Below, one piece after another: positions 21,587 to 31,596 of a stretch of 64,000 nt of DNA (position 1 is the stretch's first letter; every line of letters starts with the position of its first letter). The notes under the pieces were generated by a model, which was not told where the DNA came from, searched no databases, and worked only from the letters and a program-made list of their open reading frames with translations. The stretch comes from Rhodobiaceae bacterium (lineage in GTDB: Bacteria > Pseudomonadota > Alphaproteobacteria > Rhizobiales > Tepidamorphaceae), in the NCBI GenBank assembly GCA_020637855.1, contig JACKJR010000006.1, forward strand, positions 1 through 64,000. The letters are read 5' to 3'. The translations under genes were made by a program, and so were the position numbers.

Positions 21587-22474
21587 TCATCGCTGGCAGT
21601 GGCGGCAGTAAAATGTCGATCTGCCGGATTGGACGATCCGGGTGACCGGGGCGCCGCAGCCCGGCGTCGGACATGGCTCGCCCTCGCGGTCATAGACCCG
21701 GAAGGTGTGCTGGAAATAGCCAAGCGTTCCATCGGTGCGCATGTGATCGCGCAACGACGAGCCGCCGGCCTGGATTGCTTCCGCGATGACCTCGCGGATG
21801 GCGGTTGCCAGTTTTTCCGCGCGCCGTGCGGCCACCGGTCCCCGCCGTGAAAGCGTTCCCGCCTCGCGCGTTGGCGAAAGGCTTGCCCGGTTGAGAGCCT
21901 CGCACACATAGATATTGCCGAGTCCGGCAATGATGCGCTGGTCGAGCAGCGCTGCCTTGAGGGGCGTGCGCTTGCCCGCAAAAGCAGCGGCAAGCCAGGG
22001 ACCGTCAAGCCGGTTGCCGGTCGGCTCCATGCCGAGATCTTTCAGCAACGGATGGGTGTCACGGCCACCCGCCTCCACCAGCGTCATGAAGCCGAAACGG
22101 CGCGGATCGTTGTAAATCACCCGCGCAGGCTCGTTATCCGATGTCACCAGATCGAAAATCACATGGTCGTGGGCAGCAAGCTTGCTGCGTGGATGATGGA
22201 ACGCGTCCGCGCCGGCAATGCCTGATGCGGCTCGGAACGACCCCGACATTCCAAGATGCATCAGCAAGGTTTCACCGGAGGAAAGCTCCGCCAGCAGGTA
22301 CTTTGCCCGCCGCGACAGGGTTTCAATCCTTTGCCCGGCGATCCGCTCGGCAAAGCGTTCCGGGAAAGGAAACCGCAAATCCGGCCGGCCGAGGGCTACG
22401 CTCTCGACACGGGCTCCGGCCATGACCGGCTCAAGTCCGCGGCGTACGGTTTCGACTTCCGGTAGTTCAGGCAA
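21587..22474 (-). CDS. mutM: Formamidopyrimidine-DNA glycosylase
   Basis: 295 residues. The catalytic N-terminal proline must follow the initiator, and the only way to obtain [13 protein letters not shown] is a TTG start at 22474, with AGCGAGG seven bases before it. A frame open further upstream would bury the catalytic proline, so I reject it. The C-terminus has the four-cysteine zinc finger CPTPGCG...CRHC. The enzyme removes 8-oxoguanine and Fapy lesions and nicks the strand. It is divergent from ubiE with a 116-bp spacer. Confidence 0.94.
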   Translation of the reverse strand: MPELPEVETVRRGLEPVMAGARVESVALGRPDLRFPFPERFAERIAGQRIETLSRRAKYLLAELSSGETLLMHLGMSGSFRAASGIAGADAFHHPRSKLAAHDHVIFDLVTSDNEPARVIYNDPRRFGFMTLVEAGGRDTHPLLKDLGMEPTGNRLDGPWLAAAFAGKRTPLKAALLDQRIIAGLGNIYVCEALNRASLSPTREAGTLSRRGPVAARRAEKLATAIREVIAEAIQAGGSSLRDHMRTDGTLGYFQHTFRVYDREGEPCPTPGCGAPVTRIVQSGRSTFYCRHCQR

Positions 22475-22590
22475 GCTGCGGCCTCGCTCTGGCTCTGGGC
22501 CCTTAACCCATTCGGTGGACTGATTGTCGCGATACATAGCGCCGGGCAGCGCCTTGCGCTATCGTCCGCGCCTTCACGGGAAGAAGAGAT

Positions 22591-23370
22591 ATGACAACAT
22601 CTGCAGACAACGCCGGGACAGAGCGCACGCACTTCGGTTTTCGCGACGTCGAAACAGCCGACAAGGCGCGGCTCGTCGGCGAAGTGTTCGACAAGGTCGC
22701 CAGCCGTTACGACCTGATGAACGACCTGATGTCGGGCGGCCTGCACCGGGTCTGGAAAGATATCTTGATCGGCTGGTTGAACCCGCCGCGTTCGACGGGT
22801 GGTGCCCCGTGGAAAGTGGTCGATGTGGCCGGCGGTACCGGCGACATCGCCTTCCGCATCGCCGATGCCAGTCCGCGCGCCGACATCGATGTCATCGACA
22901 TCAATGCTGAAATGCTTGGCGTTGGCGCCCGGCGCTGGGATGAGCGCGGAGGTGGCGAACGCGTCCGCTTCACCGCCGGTGACGCCATGGCCCTGCCACT
23001 GCCGGACGGGAGCCGCGACGCCTACACGATCGCGTTCGGGATTCGCAACGTAACCGATGTGCAGAAAGCGATCGACGAGGCCTACCGCGTCCTGCGGCCC
23101 GGCGGGCGTTTCCTCTGCCTTGAGTTTTCCGCAGTGGACGTGCCCGGGCTCGATCGGATTTACGACTTCTATTCCTTCAATGTCATCCCGGCGATGGGCC
23201 GCATGGTGATCGGCGATGCCGAGCCGTATCAGTATCTGGTCGAGAGCATCCGCCGCTTTCCCGATCAGGAAACCTTTTCCGGCATGATTTCCCGCGCAGG
23301 CTTCGCCCGCGTGCAGTACCGCAACCTGACCGGCGGCGTCGCGGCGCTGCATTCGGGCTGGAAAATCTGA
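22591..23370 (+). CDS. ubiE: Ubiquinone/menaquinone C-methyltransferase UbiE
   Basis: 259 residues. [19 protein letters not shown] is the UbiE signature, [16 protein letters not shown] the SAM-binding motif I, and [19 protein letters not shown] the second family motif. It performs the C-methylation step of ubiquinone biosynthesis. ubiB follows 14 bp downstream, then coaBC and dut, a common alphaproteobacterial run. The ATG at 22591 has GAAGAGA upstream. Confidence 0.95.
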   Translation: MTTSADNAGTERTHFGFRDVETADKARLVGEVFDKVASRYDLMNDLMSGGLHRVWKDILIGWLNPPRSTGGAPWKVVDVAGGTGDIAFRIADASPRADIDVIDINAEMLGVGARRWDERGGGERVRFTAGDAMALPLPDGSRDAYTIAFGIRNVTDVQKAIDEAYRVLRPGGRFLCLEFSAVDVPGLDRIYDFYSFNVIPAMGRMVIGDAEPYQYLVESIRRFPDQETFSGMISRAGFARVQYRNLTGGVAALHSGWKI

Positions 23371-23384
23371 CGGAGCGCTGGAGA

Positions 23385-24908
23385 GTGTTCGGCCGAGATC
23401 TGTTGTCATTGGCGCATGCCGGTTTCGTGCTGGCCCGCGAAGGAGCGTTCGCGCCCGTCGACACCACAGGACTGCCGCTCGGCCCCCGGCTTGCGTTCGG
23501 TCTCGCCAGGCTGATCGAAAAGCGCGAGGGCGGGCGCAAACTGTCCGGCGCACTGCAAAGGCTCGGTCCCAGCTACATCAAGCTTGGCCAGTTCATGGCG
23601 ACCCGCCGCGACATCGTCGGCGTCCGCGTCGCAGAAGATCTGGCAAGCCTCCAGGACCGCATGTCCCCCTTTCCTGAAAGCGAGGCCCGCAGGTCAGTGG
23701 AGGAGGCGCTGGGCCGCCCCATCGGCGAGGTTTTTGCCGAGTTCGGTCCGCCCGTGGCCGCAGCCTCCATCGCCCAGGTTCACAAAGCCCGCCTGAAGGA
23801 TGGCCGCGCCGTTGCCGTGAAAGTGCTCAGGCCCGGCATCGAACGCCGCTTCGCACGCGATCTCGCCACCTTCGCAACGGCAGCCCGCATCGGCGAGGCG
23901 CTTGACCCGGAAGCGAGGCGTCTGCGGTTGACGGCTGTGGCCGATGAACTCGCCCGTTCCGCGAAGATCGAAATGGATCTGCGCATGGAGGCCGCGGCAA
24001 TCGCAGAGATGGCGGCCAATATCTCCGAGGATCCCGGCTTCCGCGTGCCGGACGTGGTCTGGAGTGCGTCGGCCAAGCGCGTTTTGACGACGGAATGGAT
24101 CGACGGGCTGCCGATGTCCGATCTCGAAGCGCTCAAGGCATCGGGTCATGACCTGAAAAAACTCAGCGTTACCGCGATCCAGTCGTTCCTGCGCCATGCC
24201 ATGCGTGACGGCTTCTTTCATGCCGACATGCACCCGGGAAACCTGTTCGTTGAACCGGATGGAACCCTCGTCGCCGTCGATTTCGGCATCATGGGCCGGC
24301 TCGGCGCGAAAGAACGCCATTTCCTTGCCGAAATTCTCTGGGGCTTCATCAAGCAGGACTACCGCCGCACGGCGGAGGTGCATTTCACCGCCGGCTACGT
24401 GCCGCGCACCCACAAGGTCGAGGATTTTGCGCAAGCCCTGCGCGCCATCGGTACGCCGATCCGCGACCAGTCGGCGCAGGACATTTCCATGGCGCGGCTG
24501 CTGTCGCAGCTGCTGGAAGTGACCGAACTCTTCGACATGAAGACGCGGCCCGAACTGCTTTTGCTTCAGAAAACCATGGTGGTTGTCGAGGGCGTGTCGC
24601 GCAGCCTCGATCCCGCTTTCGATATGTGGGCAGCCGCCGAACCGGTTGTCGGCGAATGGATCGCGCGCAATCTGGGTCCCGCTGGCCGTCTTGCCGAAGC
24701 GGCTGAAAGCGTTGGCGCGCTGGGGCGGGTCGCGGCCCAGGCGCCCGGCCTGCTGGAACGCGCCGAGCGCATTGCGCAGGACTTCGCCGAAGCCGCCGAA
24801 CGCGGTAGTCTGGACAATGCGAATGGCCCGGACAGCGTCCGCCGCACGGTGGCGTTGTGGGTCGGTGCATTGGCGCTGGTCGTCATCGCGCTTGCGCAGA
24901 TTTTTTGA
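23385..24908 (+). CDS. ubiB: ABC1/UbiB atypical kinase for ubiquinone biosynthesis
   Basis: 507 residues from GTG 23385 with GGAG nearby. The hallmarks of the UbiB/ADCK family are the KxGQ motif in SYIKLGQFMATRRD, the Ala-rich nucleotide loop in AAASIAQVHKARLK, HADMHPGN, and VAVDFGIMGRLG. One or two hydrophobic segments close the C-terminus (about 485-505), anchoring it to the inner membrane. It is an ATPase-like accessory factor that helps the Ubi complex handle lipid intermediates. Confidence 0.94.
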   Translation: MFGRDLLSLAHAGFVLAREGAFAPVDTTGLPLGPRLAFGLARLIEKREGGRKLSGALQRLGPSYIKLGQFMATRRDIVGVRVAEDLASLQDRMSPFPESEARRSVEEALGRPIGEVFAEFGPPVAAASIAQVHKARLKDGRAVAVKVLRPGIERRFARDLATFATAARIGEALDPEARRLRLTAVADELARSAKIEMDLRMEAAAIAEMAANISEDPGFRVPDVVWSASAKRVLTTEWIDGLPMSDLEALKASGHDLKKLSVTAIQSFLRHAMRDGFFHADMHPGNLFVEPDGTLVAVDFGIMGRLGAKERHFLAEILWGFIKQDYRRTAEVHFTAGYVPRTHKVEDFAQALRAIGTPIRDQSAQDISMARLLSQLLEVTELFDMKTRPELLLLQKTMVVVEGVSRSLDPAFDMWAAAEPVVGEWIARNLGPAGRLAEAAESVGALGRVAAQAPGLLERAERIAQDFAEAAERGSLDNANGPDSVRRTVALWVGALALVVIALAQIF

Positions 24909-24965
24909 ATATCCGCGCTACATGGTAGGTTCTCGGGGCAAGAGCCGGGCAGGAAAGGCGAAAAC

Positions 24966-26198
24966 GTGCAGGGAAAACGTATTCTGCTGATCGTCGGCGG
25001 CGGCATTGCCGCCTACAAGGCACTGGAGCTGGTCCGCCTGATCCGCGGCGCGGGCGCGTCCGTGCGCGCCATCCTGACAAAGGCGGGCGCGGAATTCGTC
25101 ACGCCGCTGTCGCTGTCGAGCCTGACCGGCGACAAGGTCTATAGCGAGCTCTTCAGCCTCACCGACGAGGCCGAGATGGGCCACATCGAGCTGTCCCGTG
25201 ACGCCGACCTTCTCGTTGTCGCGCCGGCAACGGCCAATCTGATGGCGAAAATGGCCGCCGGCATTGCCGATGATCTGGCGACCACCGCGCTGCTTGCAAC
25301 CGACAAGCCGGTGCTGTGCGCGCCGGCGATGAACGTGCGCATGTGGCAGCACGCCGCGACACAACGAAATCTCGAGACGCTCAAAGCCGATGGCGTGACG
25401 TTCGTTGGCCCTGACGAGGGCGAGATGGCCTGCGGCGAATTCGGTCCCGGACGTCTTGCCGAGCCTGCGGCGATCCTGTCCGCAATTCGCAGGCATTTTG
25501 TTTCACGCTCAGGGGGCCGGAGCCTCTCAGGCAAGCGTGTGATCGTGACCGCCGGCCCGACCCACGAGCCGATCGATCCGGTGCGCTATATCGCCAATCG
25601 TTCTTCAGGAAAGCAGGGCCATGCGATTGCCGCCGCCGCCGCCGCGGCAGGCGCGGATGTCGTGCTTGTCACCGGCCCTGTGGCGCTGCCCGACCCTGCC
25701 GGCGTCGTCACCATTCATGTGGAATCGGCGCGCGAGATGCTGGCTGCCGTCGAGGAGGCTTTACCTGCCGATGCGGGAATTTTTACCGCGGCCGTGGCCG
25801 ACTGGCGGCCTGACAGCGAAGGCGCACAGAAGATCAAGAAGGAAAAGGGCAAGCGCCCGCCCGATCTGGCGCTCGCCGAGAACCCCGACATCCTGGCAAC
25901 CGTGGCCGCGGGCAAAAACCGCCCCGGACTGGTTGTCGGTTTCGCGGCGGAAACCGAAAAGGTCGTCGAACACGCCACCGCCAAGCGCAAGCGCAAGAAG
26001 GCGGACTGGATCGTCGCCAACGATGTTTCGCCGGCGTCCGGCGTCATGGGCGGGGATCGCAACACGGTACACCTGATCACCGCGGATGGCGTCGATTCAT
26101 GGCCGACCCTGTCGAAGACCGAGGTCGCCGAACGGCTTGTCGAACGCATGGCGGGCGTGTTGTCCGGTACGGATGCGAAAAACAGGATCGGCGCGTGA
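24966..26198 (+). CDS. coaBC: Phosphopantothenoylcysteine decarboxylase/synthetase
   Basis: 410 residues, bifunctional. The N-terminal CoaC flavoprotein half begins [20 protein letters not shown], with APAMNVRMW and the catalytic cysteine near [14 protein letters not shown]. The C-terminal CoaB half begins [20 protein letters not shown]. It makes 4'-phosphopantetheine for coenzyme A. The start is GTG 24966 with AGGAAAGGC before it. Its stop overlaps the GTG of dut (GTGA). Confidence 0.96.
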   Translation: MQGKRILLIVGGGIAAYKALELVRLIRGAGASVRAILTKAGAEFVTPLSLSSLTGDKVYSELFSLTDEAEMGHIELSRDADLLVVAPATANLMAKMAAGIADDLATTALLATDKPVLCAPAMNVRMWQHAATQRNLETLKADGVTFVGPDEGEMACGEFGPGRLAEPAAILSAIRRHFVSRSGGRSLSGKRVIVTAGPTHEPIDPVRYIANRSSGKQGHAIAAAAAAAGADVVLVTGPVALPDPAGVVTIHVESAREMLAAVEEALPADAGIFTAAVADWRPDSEGAQKIKKEKGKRPPDLALAENPDILATVAAGKNRPGLVVGFAAETEKVVEHATAKRKRKKADWIVANDVSPASGVMGGDRNTVHLITADGVDSWPTLSKTEVAERLVERMAGVLSGTDAKNRIGA

Positions 26199-26656
26199 AC
26201 ACACCTGTATCGGTCCGGTTCAAGCGTCTCGCAAACGGCGGGGACCTGCCGCTTCCCGCCTATCAGAGTGCCGGTGCTGCCGGTATGGACCTGTGTGCCG
26301 CCGTCTCGCAGGATGCGCCAATGACACTGGCCCCCGGCGAGCGGGTATTGATCCCGACAGGCTTTGCCGCCGCGATACCGCAAGGGTATGAGGGCCAGGT
26401 GCGTCCGCGATCGGGGAATGCGCTGAAGCGGGGCCTGACATGCCTTAACGCCCCCGGAACGGTCGATTGTGACTACCGTGGCGAGATCGGCGTCATTCTG
26501 GTCAATCTCGGGCAGGAGCCGCAGACGATCAGCCGCGGCGATCGGATCGCCCAGCTTGTCATCGCTCCGGTTGTGACGGCCAGCGTTCTTGAAACCGATG
26601 TGCTTGACGGTACAGATCGTGGAGGCGGAGGCTTCGGCTCAACCGGAACCGGCTGA
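26195..26656 (+). CDS. dut: Deoxyuridine triphosphatase
   Basis: 153 residues from GTG 26195, coupled to coaBC by a GTGA overlap. All five dUTPase motifs are present: [46 protein letters not shown] and [10 protein letters not shown]. It forms a trimer and removes dUTP to keep uracil out of DNA and to supply dUMP. Confidence 0.96.
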   Translation: MNTPVSVRFKRLANGGDLPLPAYQSAGAAGMDLCAAVSQDAPMTLAPGERVLIPTGFAAAIPQGYEGQVRPRSGNALKRGLTCLNAPGTVDCDYRGEIGVILVNLGQEPQTISRGDRIAQLVIAPVVTASVLETDVLDGTDRGGGGFGSTGTG

Positions 26657-26743
26657 TCTGGACGCGCAAACCGTTTTCTTTGCTATAAGGTTCCTGGATA
26701 CGCGGTTATCTGCCACCTCGCCGCGGGTATTCGGAAAGAGCGG

Positions 26744-27187
26744 ATGTTCTCGTTATCGCGCAAATCCGTACTGGCTATCGAGGCTGTCGTGGACATTGCC
26801 CACCACGGCCGCAGCAACCCTGTGCCGAGCCGCGATTTCACCGAGCGTCTGGGAATATCCCGTCGCCATCTCGAGCCTGTTTTACAGGCGCTCGTACGTG
26901 AAGGCATTCTCAAGAGCATACGCGGCCCGCGCGGCGGCTATGTGCTGGCGCGTGAAAGACGCCGCATTTCGCTTGGCGCCATTGTGCGCGCCGCCGGTTC
27001 GGCAAATGACACTGAGCCGCTAGAGGGAAGCCGTTTGTGTTCCCAGATCATCAATCCCGTTGTGGCGAGCGCAACGGCGGCAGCGGCCGACGCCCTGGAT
27101 GAGGTCGCTCTCAGCGACATCATGACGGAGGCAGAGGAAAGAGGATTCCTGCCTGATCTGGAGCCGGCGCAGGATTTCAGTATTTAG
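26744..27187 (+). CDS. Rrf2 family transcriptional regulator
   Basis: 147 residues with an N-terminal winged helix (LSRKSVLAIEAVVDIA ... LGISRRHLEPVLQALV ... GPRGGYVLAR) typical of Rrf2 proteins. Only one cysteine (in RLCSQI) lies in the region where IscR and NsrR carry three, so it probably does not bind an Fe-S cluster and resembles CymR/CysR-like members. It lies 140 bp before cysK in the same direction, which points to control of cysteine synthesis, but that is inference. Confidence 0.82.
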   Translation: MFSLSRKSVLAIEAVVDIAHHGRSNPVPSRDFTERLGISRRHLEPVLQALVREGILKSIRGPRGGYVLARERRRISLGAIVRAAGSANDTEPLEGSRLCSQIINPVVASATAAAADALDEVALSDIMTEAEERGFLPDLEPAQDFSI

Positions 27188-27327
27188 CAGAATATTTATG
27201 TGAATTAAAATATTTGGCAAATCGTGACCGGGAAACATTGACGGGATATAACCCGGACACGAAATAGCCGAAACATCACGGCAAGGCCGAAAGGCCATTG
27301 GCTTCGGGAACGGTCAGGGAGGTTCCA
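27188..27327 (+). promoter_or_regulatory. AT-rich leader before cysK
   Basis: The 140-bp spacer has an AT-rich block with AATATTT repeated at 27191-27197 and 27209-27215, inside otherwise GC-rich DNA. This fits an operator or promoter for cysK acted on by the adjacent Rrf2 protein. GGGAGG then marks the cysK ribosome binding site. No exact promoter boxes are convincing. Confidence 0.4.
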
Positions 27328-28299
27328 ATGAACAAGCAGGACGTCACACATCACACGCCCGGCCGCGGCAGGATTTACGACTCGATCACGGCCACGATCG
27401 GCGACACCCCGCTGGTGCGTCTCTCGCGGCTTGCGGACAAGCGCGGCGTCAAGGCGAACCTTCTCGCCAAGCTCGAGTTCTTCAATCCGATCGCAAGCGT
27501 CAAGGACCGCATCGGCGTTTCCATGATCAACGCGCTGGAAACTTCGGGAAAGATCGGCAAGGACACCGTTCTGGTCGAGCCGACCTCCGGCAATACCGGG
27601 ATCGCTCTGGCCTTTGCGGCTGCCGAACGCGGCTACCGCCTGATCCTCGTCATGCCGGAATCCATGTCGATGGAGCGCCGCAAGATGCTGGCGCTTCTGG
27701 GTGCCGAGCTTGAATTGACTCCTGCGGAGAAGGGCATGAAAGGCGCAATCGCGCGCGCCGAAGAACTGGTCAACACGCTGCCGGATGCAATTATGCCGCA
27801 GCAGTTCCAGAATCCGGCCAACCCGGCCATTCACCGCGCCACCACGGCGGAGGAGATCTGGAACGACACCAATGGCCAGGTCGACGCGGTGATTTCCGGC
27901 GTCGGCACCGGCGGCACGATCACCGGTGTCGGCGAAGTTCTGAAGAGCCGCAACAAGGATATCCGCATGATCGCTGTCGAGCCGGAAGACAGCCCTGTGC
28001 TGTCCGGCGGCCAACCCGCTCCGCACAAGATTCAGGGCATCGGTGCCGGCTTCGTGCCCGATATTCTCGATCGCAGCATCATCGACGAGGTTGTTACGGT
28101 TGGAAACCAGACCGCGTTCGACCAGGCCCGCGAATTGGCGCGGGTTGAGGGCATTCCCGTCGGCATTTCATCCGGTGCCGCCGTCGCCGCAGCGCTCGAA
28201 GTCGGCGCCCGCCCCGAGATGGCGGGCAAGAACATCGTCATCATCATCCCGTCCTTTGCCGAACGCTATCTCTCCACGGCATTGTTCGACGGGCTCTGA
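27328..28299 (+). CDS. cysK: Cysteine synthase A (O-acetylserine sulfhydrylase)
   Basis: 323 residues from ATG 27328, six bases after GGGAGG. The PLP lysine lies in [11 protein letters not shown], the substrate loop is [10 protein letters not shown], and the phosphate-binding loop is [12 protein letters not shown], with SSGAAVAAA near the C-terminus. It makes cysteine from O-acetylserine and sulfide. A sulfur-related MoeB/ThiF gene follows 23 bp downstream. Confidence 0.95.
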   Translation: MNKQDVTHHTPGRGRIYDSITATIGDTPLVRLSRLADKRGVKANLLAKLEFFNPIASVKDRIGVSMINALETSGKIGKDTVLVEPTSGNTGIALAFAAAERGYRLILVMPESMSMERRKMLALLGAELELTPAEKGMKGAIARAEELVNTLPDAIMPQQFQNPANPAIHRATTAEEIWNDTNGQVDAVISGVGTGGTITGVGEVLKSRNKDIRMIAVEPEDSPVLSGGQPAPHKIQGIGAGFVPDILDRSIIDEVVTVGNQTAFDQARELARVEGIPVGISSGAAVAAALEVGARPEMAGKNIVIIIPSFAERYLSTALFDGL

Positions 28300-28322
28300 G
28301 CAAAGGGCTAAGCTCGCGTCCC

Positions 28323-29105
28323 ATGAGTTTCAGCGACGACGAGCTTGAGCGTTACGCGCGCCACATCGTGCTGCCGGAGATCGGCGGTCCCGGTCAGGTG
28401 AGCCTGCGTCAGGCCCGCATTCTCGTAATCGGTGCCGGCGGGCTTGGCGCGCCGGCGCTGCTTTATCTGGCCGCTGCCGGTGCGGGCACCCTCGGCATCG
28501 TCGATGACGATACGGTTTCGCTGTCCAACCTGCAGCGCCAGGTCATCCACGATACCGGTGCTGTCGGCACATTGAAGACGCAAAGCGCGGCAACACGGAT
28601 TGCGATGGTCAATCCGCATGTTGCGGTCGAACGCCACGAAACGCGCATCACGCCGGAGAACGCTGCGGGCCTGATTGCGGGTTACGATCTCGTCCTCGAC
28701 GGCAGCGATAATTTCGCCACGCGCTATTGCGTGTCCGATGCCTGCTTCCACCTGCGCAAACCGCTGGTGACGGGCGCGGTGGGGCGCTTCGACGGTTCGC
28801 TGACGGTGCTGCTGCCGTTCGAGACGGGCGCGGATGGCAAGCCCAATCCGACCTATCGCTGCCTGTTCCCGGAAGCCCCGCCTGCGGGCACGGTGCCGAC
28901 CTGCGCAGAGGCCGGTGTTCTGGGTGCGCTGACCGGCGTCATCGGAACCCTGATGGCAATGGAGGCGATCAAGCTGGTGACCGGTGCCGGCGAGCCCCTG
29001 GTCGGCCGCCTGCTGCTCTACGACGCGCTGGCAGCCACATTCGACACCATCCGCTACGCCTGGAACCCGGCCAACCCGCTGAGCGGAAAGAAGGCAGCGG
29101 AGTAG
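28323..29105 (+). CDS. moeB: MoeB/ThiF family adenylyltransferase
   Basis: 260 residues. The ATP-binding GAGGLGAPALLYLAAAG and DDDTVSLSNLQRQVIH match MoeB/ThiF E1-like enzymes, with RYCVSDACF and YRCLFPEAPPAGTVPTCAEAGVLG. It adenylates the C-terminal glycine of a ThiS/MoaD-type sulfur carrier. The second Cys-x-x-Cys zinc pair of E. coli MoeB is not evident, and no rhodanese domain follows. Which carrier it serves is unclear; its place after cysK suggests sulfur transfer. Confidence 0.85.
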   Translation: MSFSDDELERYARHIVLPEIGGPGQVSLRQARILVIGAGGLGAPALLYLAAAGAGTLGIVDDDTVSLSNLQRQVIHDTGAVGTLKTQSAATRIAMVNPHVAVERHETRITPENAAGLIAGYDLVLDGSDNFATRYCVSDACFHLRKPLVTGAVGRFDGSLTVLLPFETGADGKPNPTYRCLFPEAPPAGTVPTCAEAGVLGALTGVIGTLMAMEAIKLVTGAGEPLVGRLLLYDALAATFDTIRYAWNPANPLSGKKAAE

Positions 29106-29170
29106 TGCCGTCTGTTCCCGTCAATCGGGTCGATAAGGGGTGAGGCTGGGGACGAGATTGCAGATGAATT

Positions 29171-29200
29171 ACTGGATTCCGGCGAAAGCCGGAATCCAGT
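29171..29200. repeat. Perfect hairpin with GAAA loop (REP-like)
   Basis: A 13-bp perfect stem (29171-29183 with 29188-29200) closed by the tetraloop GAAA, between the convergent moeB and cupin genes. The core GGATTCCGGC/GCCGGAATCC is a repeat type seen across many proteobacterial genomes. It may also end transcription of either gene; no long U-run follows. Confidence 0.65.
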
Positions 29201-29222
29201 CTTTGAATCAACAAAGAGAGAT

Positions 29223-29696
29223 TTAGACCTCACTACCATCCTTGCGCACGAACCTGCGCCCGCCTTTTCCATCCGGGATCACATGCAAATCGACGTCCGG
29301 GTAATGCCCCTCGTCGATGTCCATGCGCCGCGAGCCGACTTCGAGGATCGTTGCGGTCTCGCCGGACCGGTTGATGATGGCGTGGCCGGTTGCGGCGCCG
29401 GCCTTGAAGCCGATGCAGTCGCCGGCGGTGAGTATCTCTTCGTCATCGCCGATCAGCAGGACGACTTCGCCGCTCAGCACATAGACGAGTTCGTCTTCTT
29501 GCGTGTGCCAGTGTTTCAGCGCGCTGGCGGCGCCGGGAGCAAGGTCGGTCAGGTTGACGCCGAACTGGTCGAGGCCGAAGGCATTGCCCAGCGCACGTTT
29601 GGCGCGGCCATTGGTCACATGAGCGAATTCCGCCGGGTAGACCGTCTTGGTGCGCGCTTCGATATCGCGCGCACGGATGGAATGCCGCTTCGCCAT
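29223..29696 (-). CDS. Cupin domain protein
   Basis: 157 residues. The double-stranded beta-helix pattern is clear: KHWHTQEDELVYVLSGEVVL and GDCIGFKAGAATGHAIIN give the two cupin motifs with His and Glu metal ligands. The frame continues far upstream, but that part is antisense-like shadow of the hydroxyacid dehydrogenase gene, so I start at ATG 29696. It is five bases after the dehydrogenase stop, in the same direction, suggesting one operon. Substrate unknown. Confidence 0.83.
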   Translation of the reverse strand: MAKRHSIRARDIEARTKTVYPAEFAHVTNGRAKRALGNAFGLDQFGVNLTDLAPGAASALKHWHTQEDELVYVLSGEVVLLIGDDEEILTAGDCIGFKAGAATGHAIINRSGETATILEVGSRRMDIDEGHYPDVDLHVIPDGKGGRRFVRKDGSEV

Positions 29697-29701
29697 CGCG
29701 C

Positions 29702-30688
29702 CTACAGCATCGACGGCAGGACACGGTCCGGCGGACGGTGGCCGTCTGCGAAGGTCTTGATGTTGATGATGACCTTCTCGCCCATGTCGATACGGCCCTC
29801 GATCGTTGCCGAGCCCATATGCGGCAGCAGCACGACGCGGTCCGATTTCACCAGCTTGGGGTTCACCGCGGGTTCGTGCTCGAACACATCGAGGCCGGCG
29901 CCTGCGATTTCCTCTGCCTCGATCATGCGGGAAAGCGCGTTCTCGTCGATCACCTCGCCGCGCGCGGTGTTGACGATATAGGTCTCCGGCCGCAGCAGTT
30001 TCAGGCGCCGTGCAGACAGCAGGTGATAGGTCGCCGGTGTATGCGGGCAATGGATGGAAATGACATCCATGCGCGCCAGCATCTGGTCGAGGCTTTCCCA
30101 ATAGGTTGCTTCCAGATCCTCCTCGACACCCTGCGGCACGCGGCGGCGGTTGTGGTAGTGGATCTGCATGCCGAACGCCTTGGCGCGCCGTGCGACAGCC
30201 TGCCCGATCCGGCCCATGCCGATGATGCCGAGGCGCTTGCCGTTGATCCGGTGCCCGAGCATCCAGGTCGGCGACCAGCCTTTCCATTCGTTGTTCTCGA
30301 CAGCGCGAATGCCATGCAGCAGCCGCCTGGGGACTGCAAGGATCAGCGCCATGGTCATGTCGGCGGTATCTTCGGTCAGCACGCCGGGCGTGTTGGTCAC
30401 GGCGATGCCGCGCTGGGTGGCGGTGCCGACGTCGATATTGTCGACGCCATTGCCGTAGTTGGCGATCAGTTTAAGCCGTTCGCCGGCCTGGCTGAGGATC
30501 GAAGCATCGATCCGGTCGGTGACCGTGGGAACGAGTACGTCAGCCTGCTGGACGGCAACGGCAAGCTCGGCCGGCGACATCGGCTTGTCGTCGGTATTGA
30601 GGCGTGCGTCGAACAGTTCGCGCATCCGCGTTTCCACGACATCCGGCAGCTTGCGCGTCACGATAACGACTGGTTTGACCTTCCCCAT
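29702..30688 (-). CDS. D-isomer specific 2-hydroxyacid dehydrogenase
   Basis: 328 residues. The NAD-binding motif is GKRLGIIGMGRIGQAVARRA, the catalytic Arg lies in NYGNGVDNID, the Glu in DVFEHEPAV, and the His in LLPHMGSATIE. It is most like glyoxylate/hydroxypyruvate reductases (D-glycerate dehydrogenases), which reduce glyoxylate or hydroxypyruvate in the cytoplasm. It is followed at once by the cupin gene. Confidence 0.88.
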   Translation of the reverse strand: MGKVKPVVIVTRKLPDVVETRMRELFDARLNTDDKPMSPAELAVAVQQADVLVPTVTDRIDASILSQAGERLKLIANYGNGVDNIDVGTATQRGIAVTNTPGVLTEDTADMTMALILAVPRRLLHGIRAVENNEWKGWSPTWMLGHRINGKRLGIIGMGRIGQAVARRAKAFGMQIHYHNRRRVPQGVEEDLEATYWESLDQMLARMDVISIHCPHTPATYHLLSARRLKLLRPETYIVNTARGEVIDENALSRMIEAEEIAGAGLDVFEHEPAVNPKLVKSDRVVLLPHMGSATIEGRIDMGEKVIINIKTFADGHRPPDRVLPSML

Positions 30689-30940
30689 GGCACCCGCTTT
30701 CGCCCGAATTGTTGTTGTTACGCCGTACGGTATTCCCGCGCCTTAAACCGGCGTTTACCCCTGACCGTCAATCTGGCATCGAACGGATGCGAGACCGGTT
30801 TCGCGCCTGAATATCAGATGGTCCGGGAAAGACAAAGGCTAGGGTCGGGACTCATTAGTATGATTGCCCCTTATCCGCCACGTCATTTTTCCAGCAAGGG
30901 CCCTGCGTCAGGCTTGCGCCGGCACATACAGGTCTGAGAC

Positions 30941-31576
30941 GTGCAAGCAACACATTCACGATATGCAGCGCCAAGCCGGTTTTCTCCACTCATGTTGGCA
31001 TGGGGGCTGACTGCAGTTGCCGTCATGATCGGTTCCGGAGTTGCTGCAAGCTGGTACTACGCACAGAGCGACGGCAGCCCTGAATTGACCGGAGCACTTG
31101 CGGATTCCGCTCCGCTGCCCGCAGCACCACGTGGCCCCAGTGGCCTGCCGCTTCCGCGCTACGTCAGCCTGAAGAGCAGCAAGGTCAACGTCCGCATCGG
31201 CCCCAGCCAGGACCATGGCGTGGCGTGGGTCTTCAATACGGCCGGTCTTCCCGTCGAGATCATTGCCGAGTTCGAGAACTGGCGCCGTATCCGCGATAGC
31301 GAAGGCGCTGAAGGCTGGGTCTATCATTCGCTGCTGTCGGGGCAGCGTACAGCGCTTGTCGCGCCCTGGCAGAAGGACAAGGAAACGCCCGCGGAGCTCC
31401 TTTACGCGAGTGCTGACGCAAATTCGCGACCCGTCGCCAGGCTTGAGCATGGCGCTCTGGTTAGGGTCGAGGAATGCAGCAGGGACTGGTGTGAAGTGCT
31501 CGTTGCCGGTGTCGGCGGCTACCTCAGGCAGGATATGCTGTGGGGCGTATACCCCGGCGAACATGTCACCGAATAA
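30941..31576 (+). CDS. Secreted or anchored SH3-domain protein
   Basis: 211 residues from GTG 30941; the ATG at 30989 is an alternative. A hydrophobic segment (about 17-38) looks like a signal peptide or anchor, then two bacterial SH3 domains follow: one around KVNVRIGPSQDHGVAWVFN and EFENWRRIRDSEGAEGWVYH, and a second around ARLEHGALVRVEECSRDWCE. Such proteins bind cell-wall peptides in the periplasm. The first half has an Ala/Pro-rich linker. It is divergent from the dehydrogenase. Confidence 0.8.
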   Translation: MQATHSRYAAPSRFSPLMLAWGLTAVAVMIGSGVAASWYYAQSDGSPELTGALADSAPLPAAPRGPSGLPLPRYVSLKSSKVNVRIGPSQDHGVAWVFNTAGLPVEIIAEFENWRRIRDSEGAEGWVYHSLLSGQRTALVAPWQKDKETPAELLYASADANSRPVARLEHGALVRVEECSRDWCEVLVAGVGGYLRQDMLWGVYPGEHVTE

Positions 31577-31596
31577 TCACCGGTAATCAGGTTCGT

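Noticed and set aside
29697..30287. Upstream extension of the cupin frame
   Set aside because: It runs through the hydroxyacid dehydrogenase gene in another frame of the same strand and has no cupin or other features; the real start is ATG 29696.
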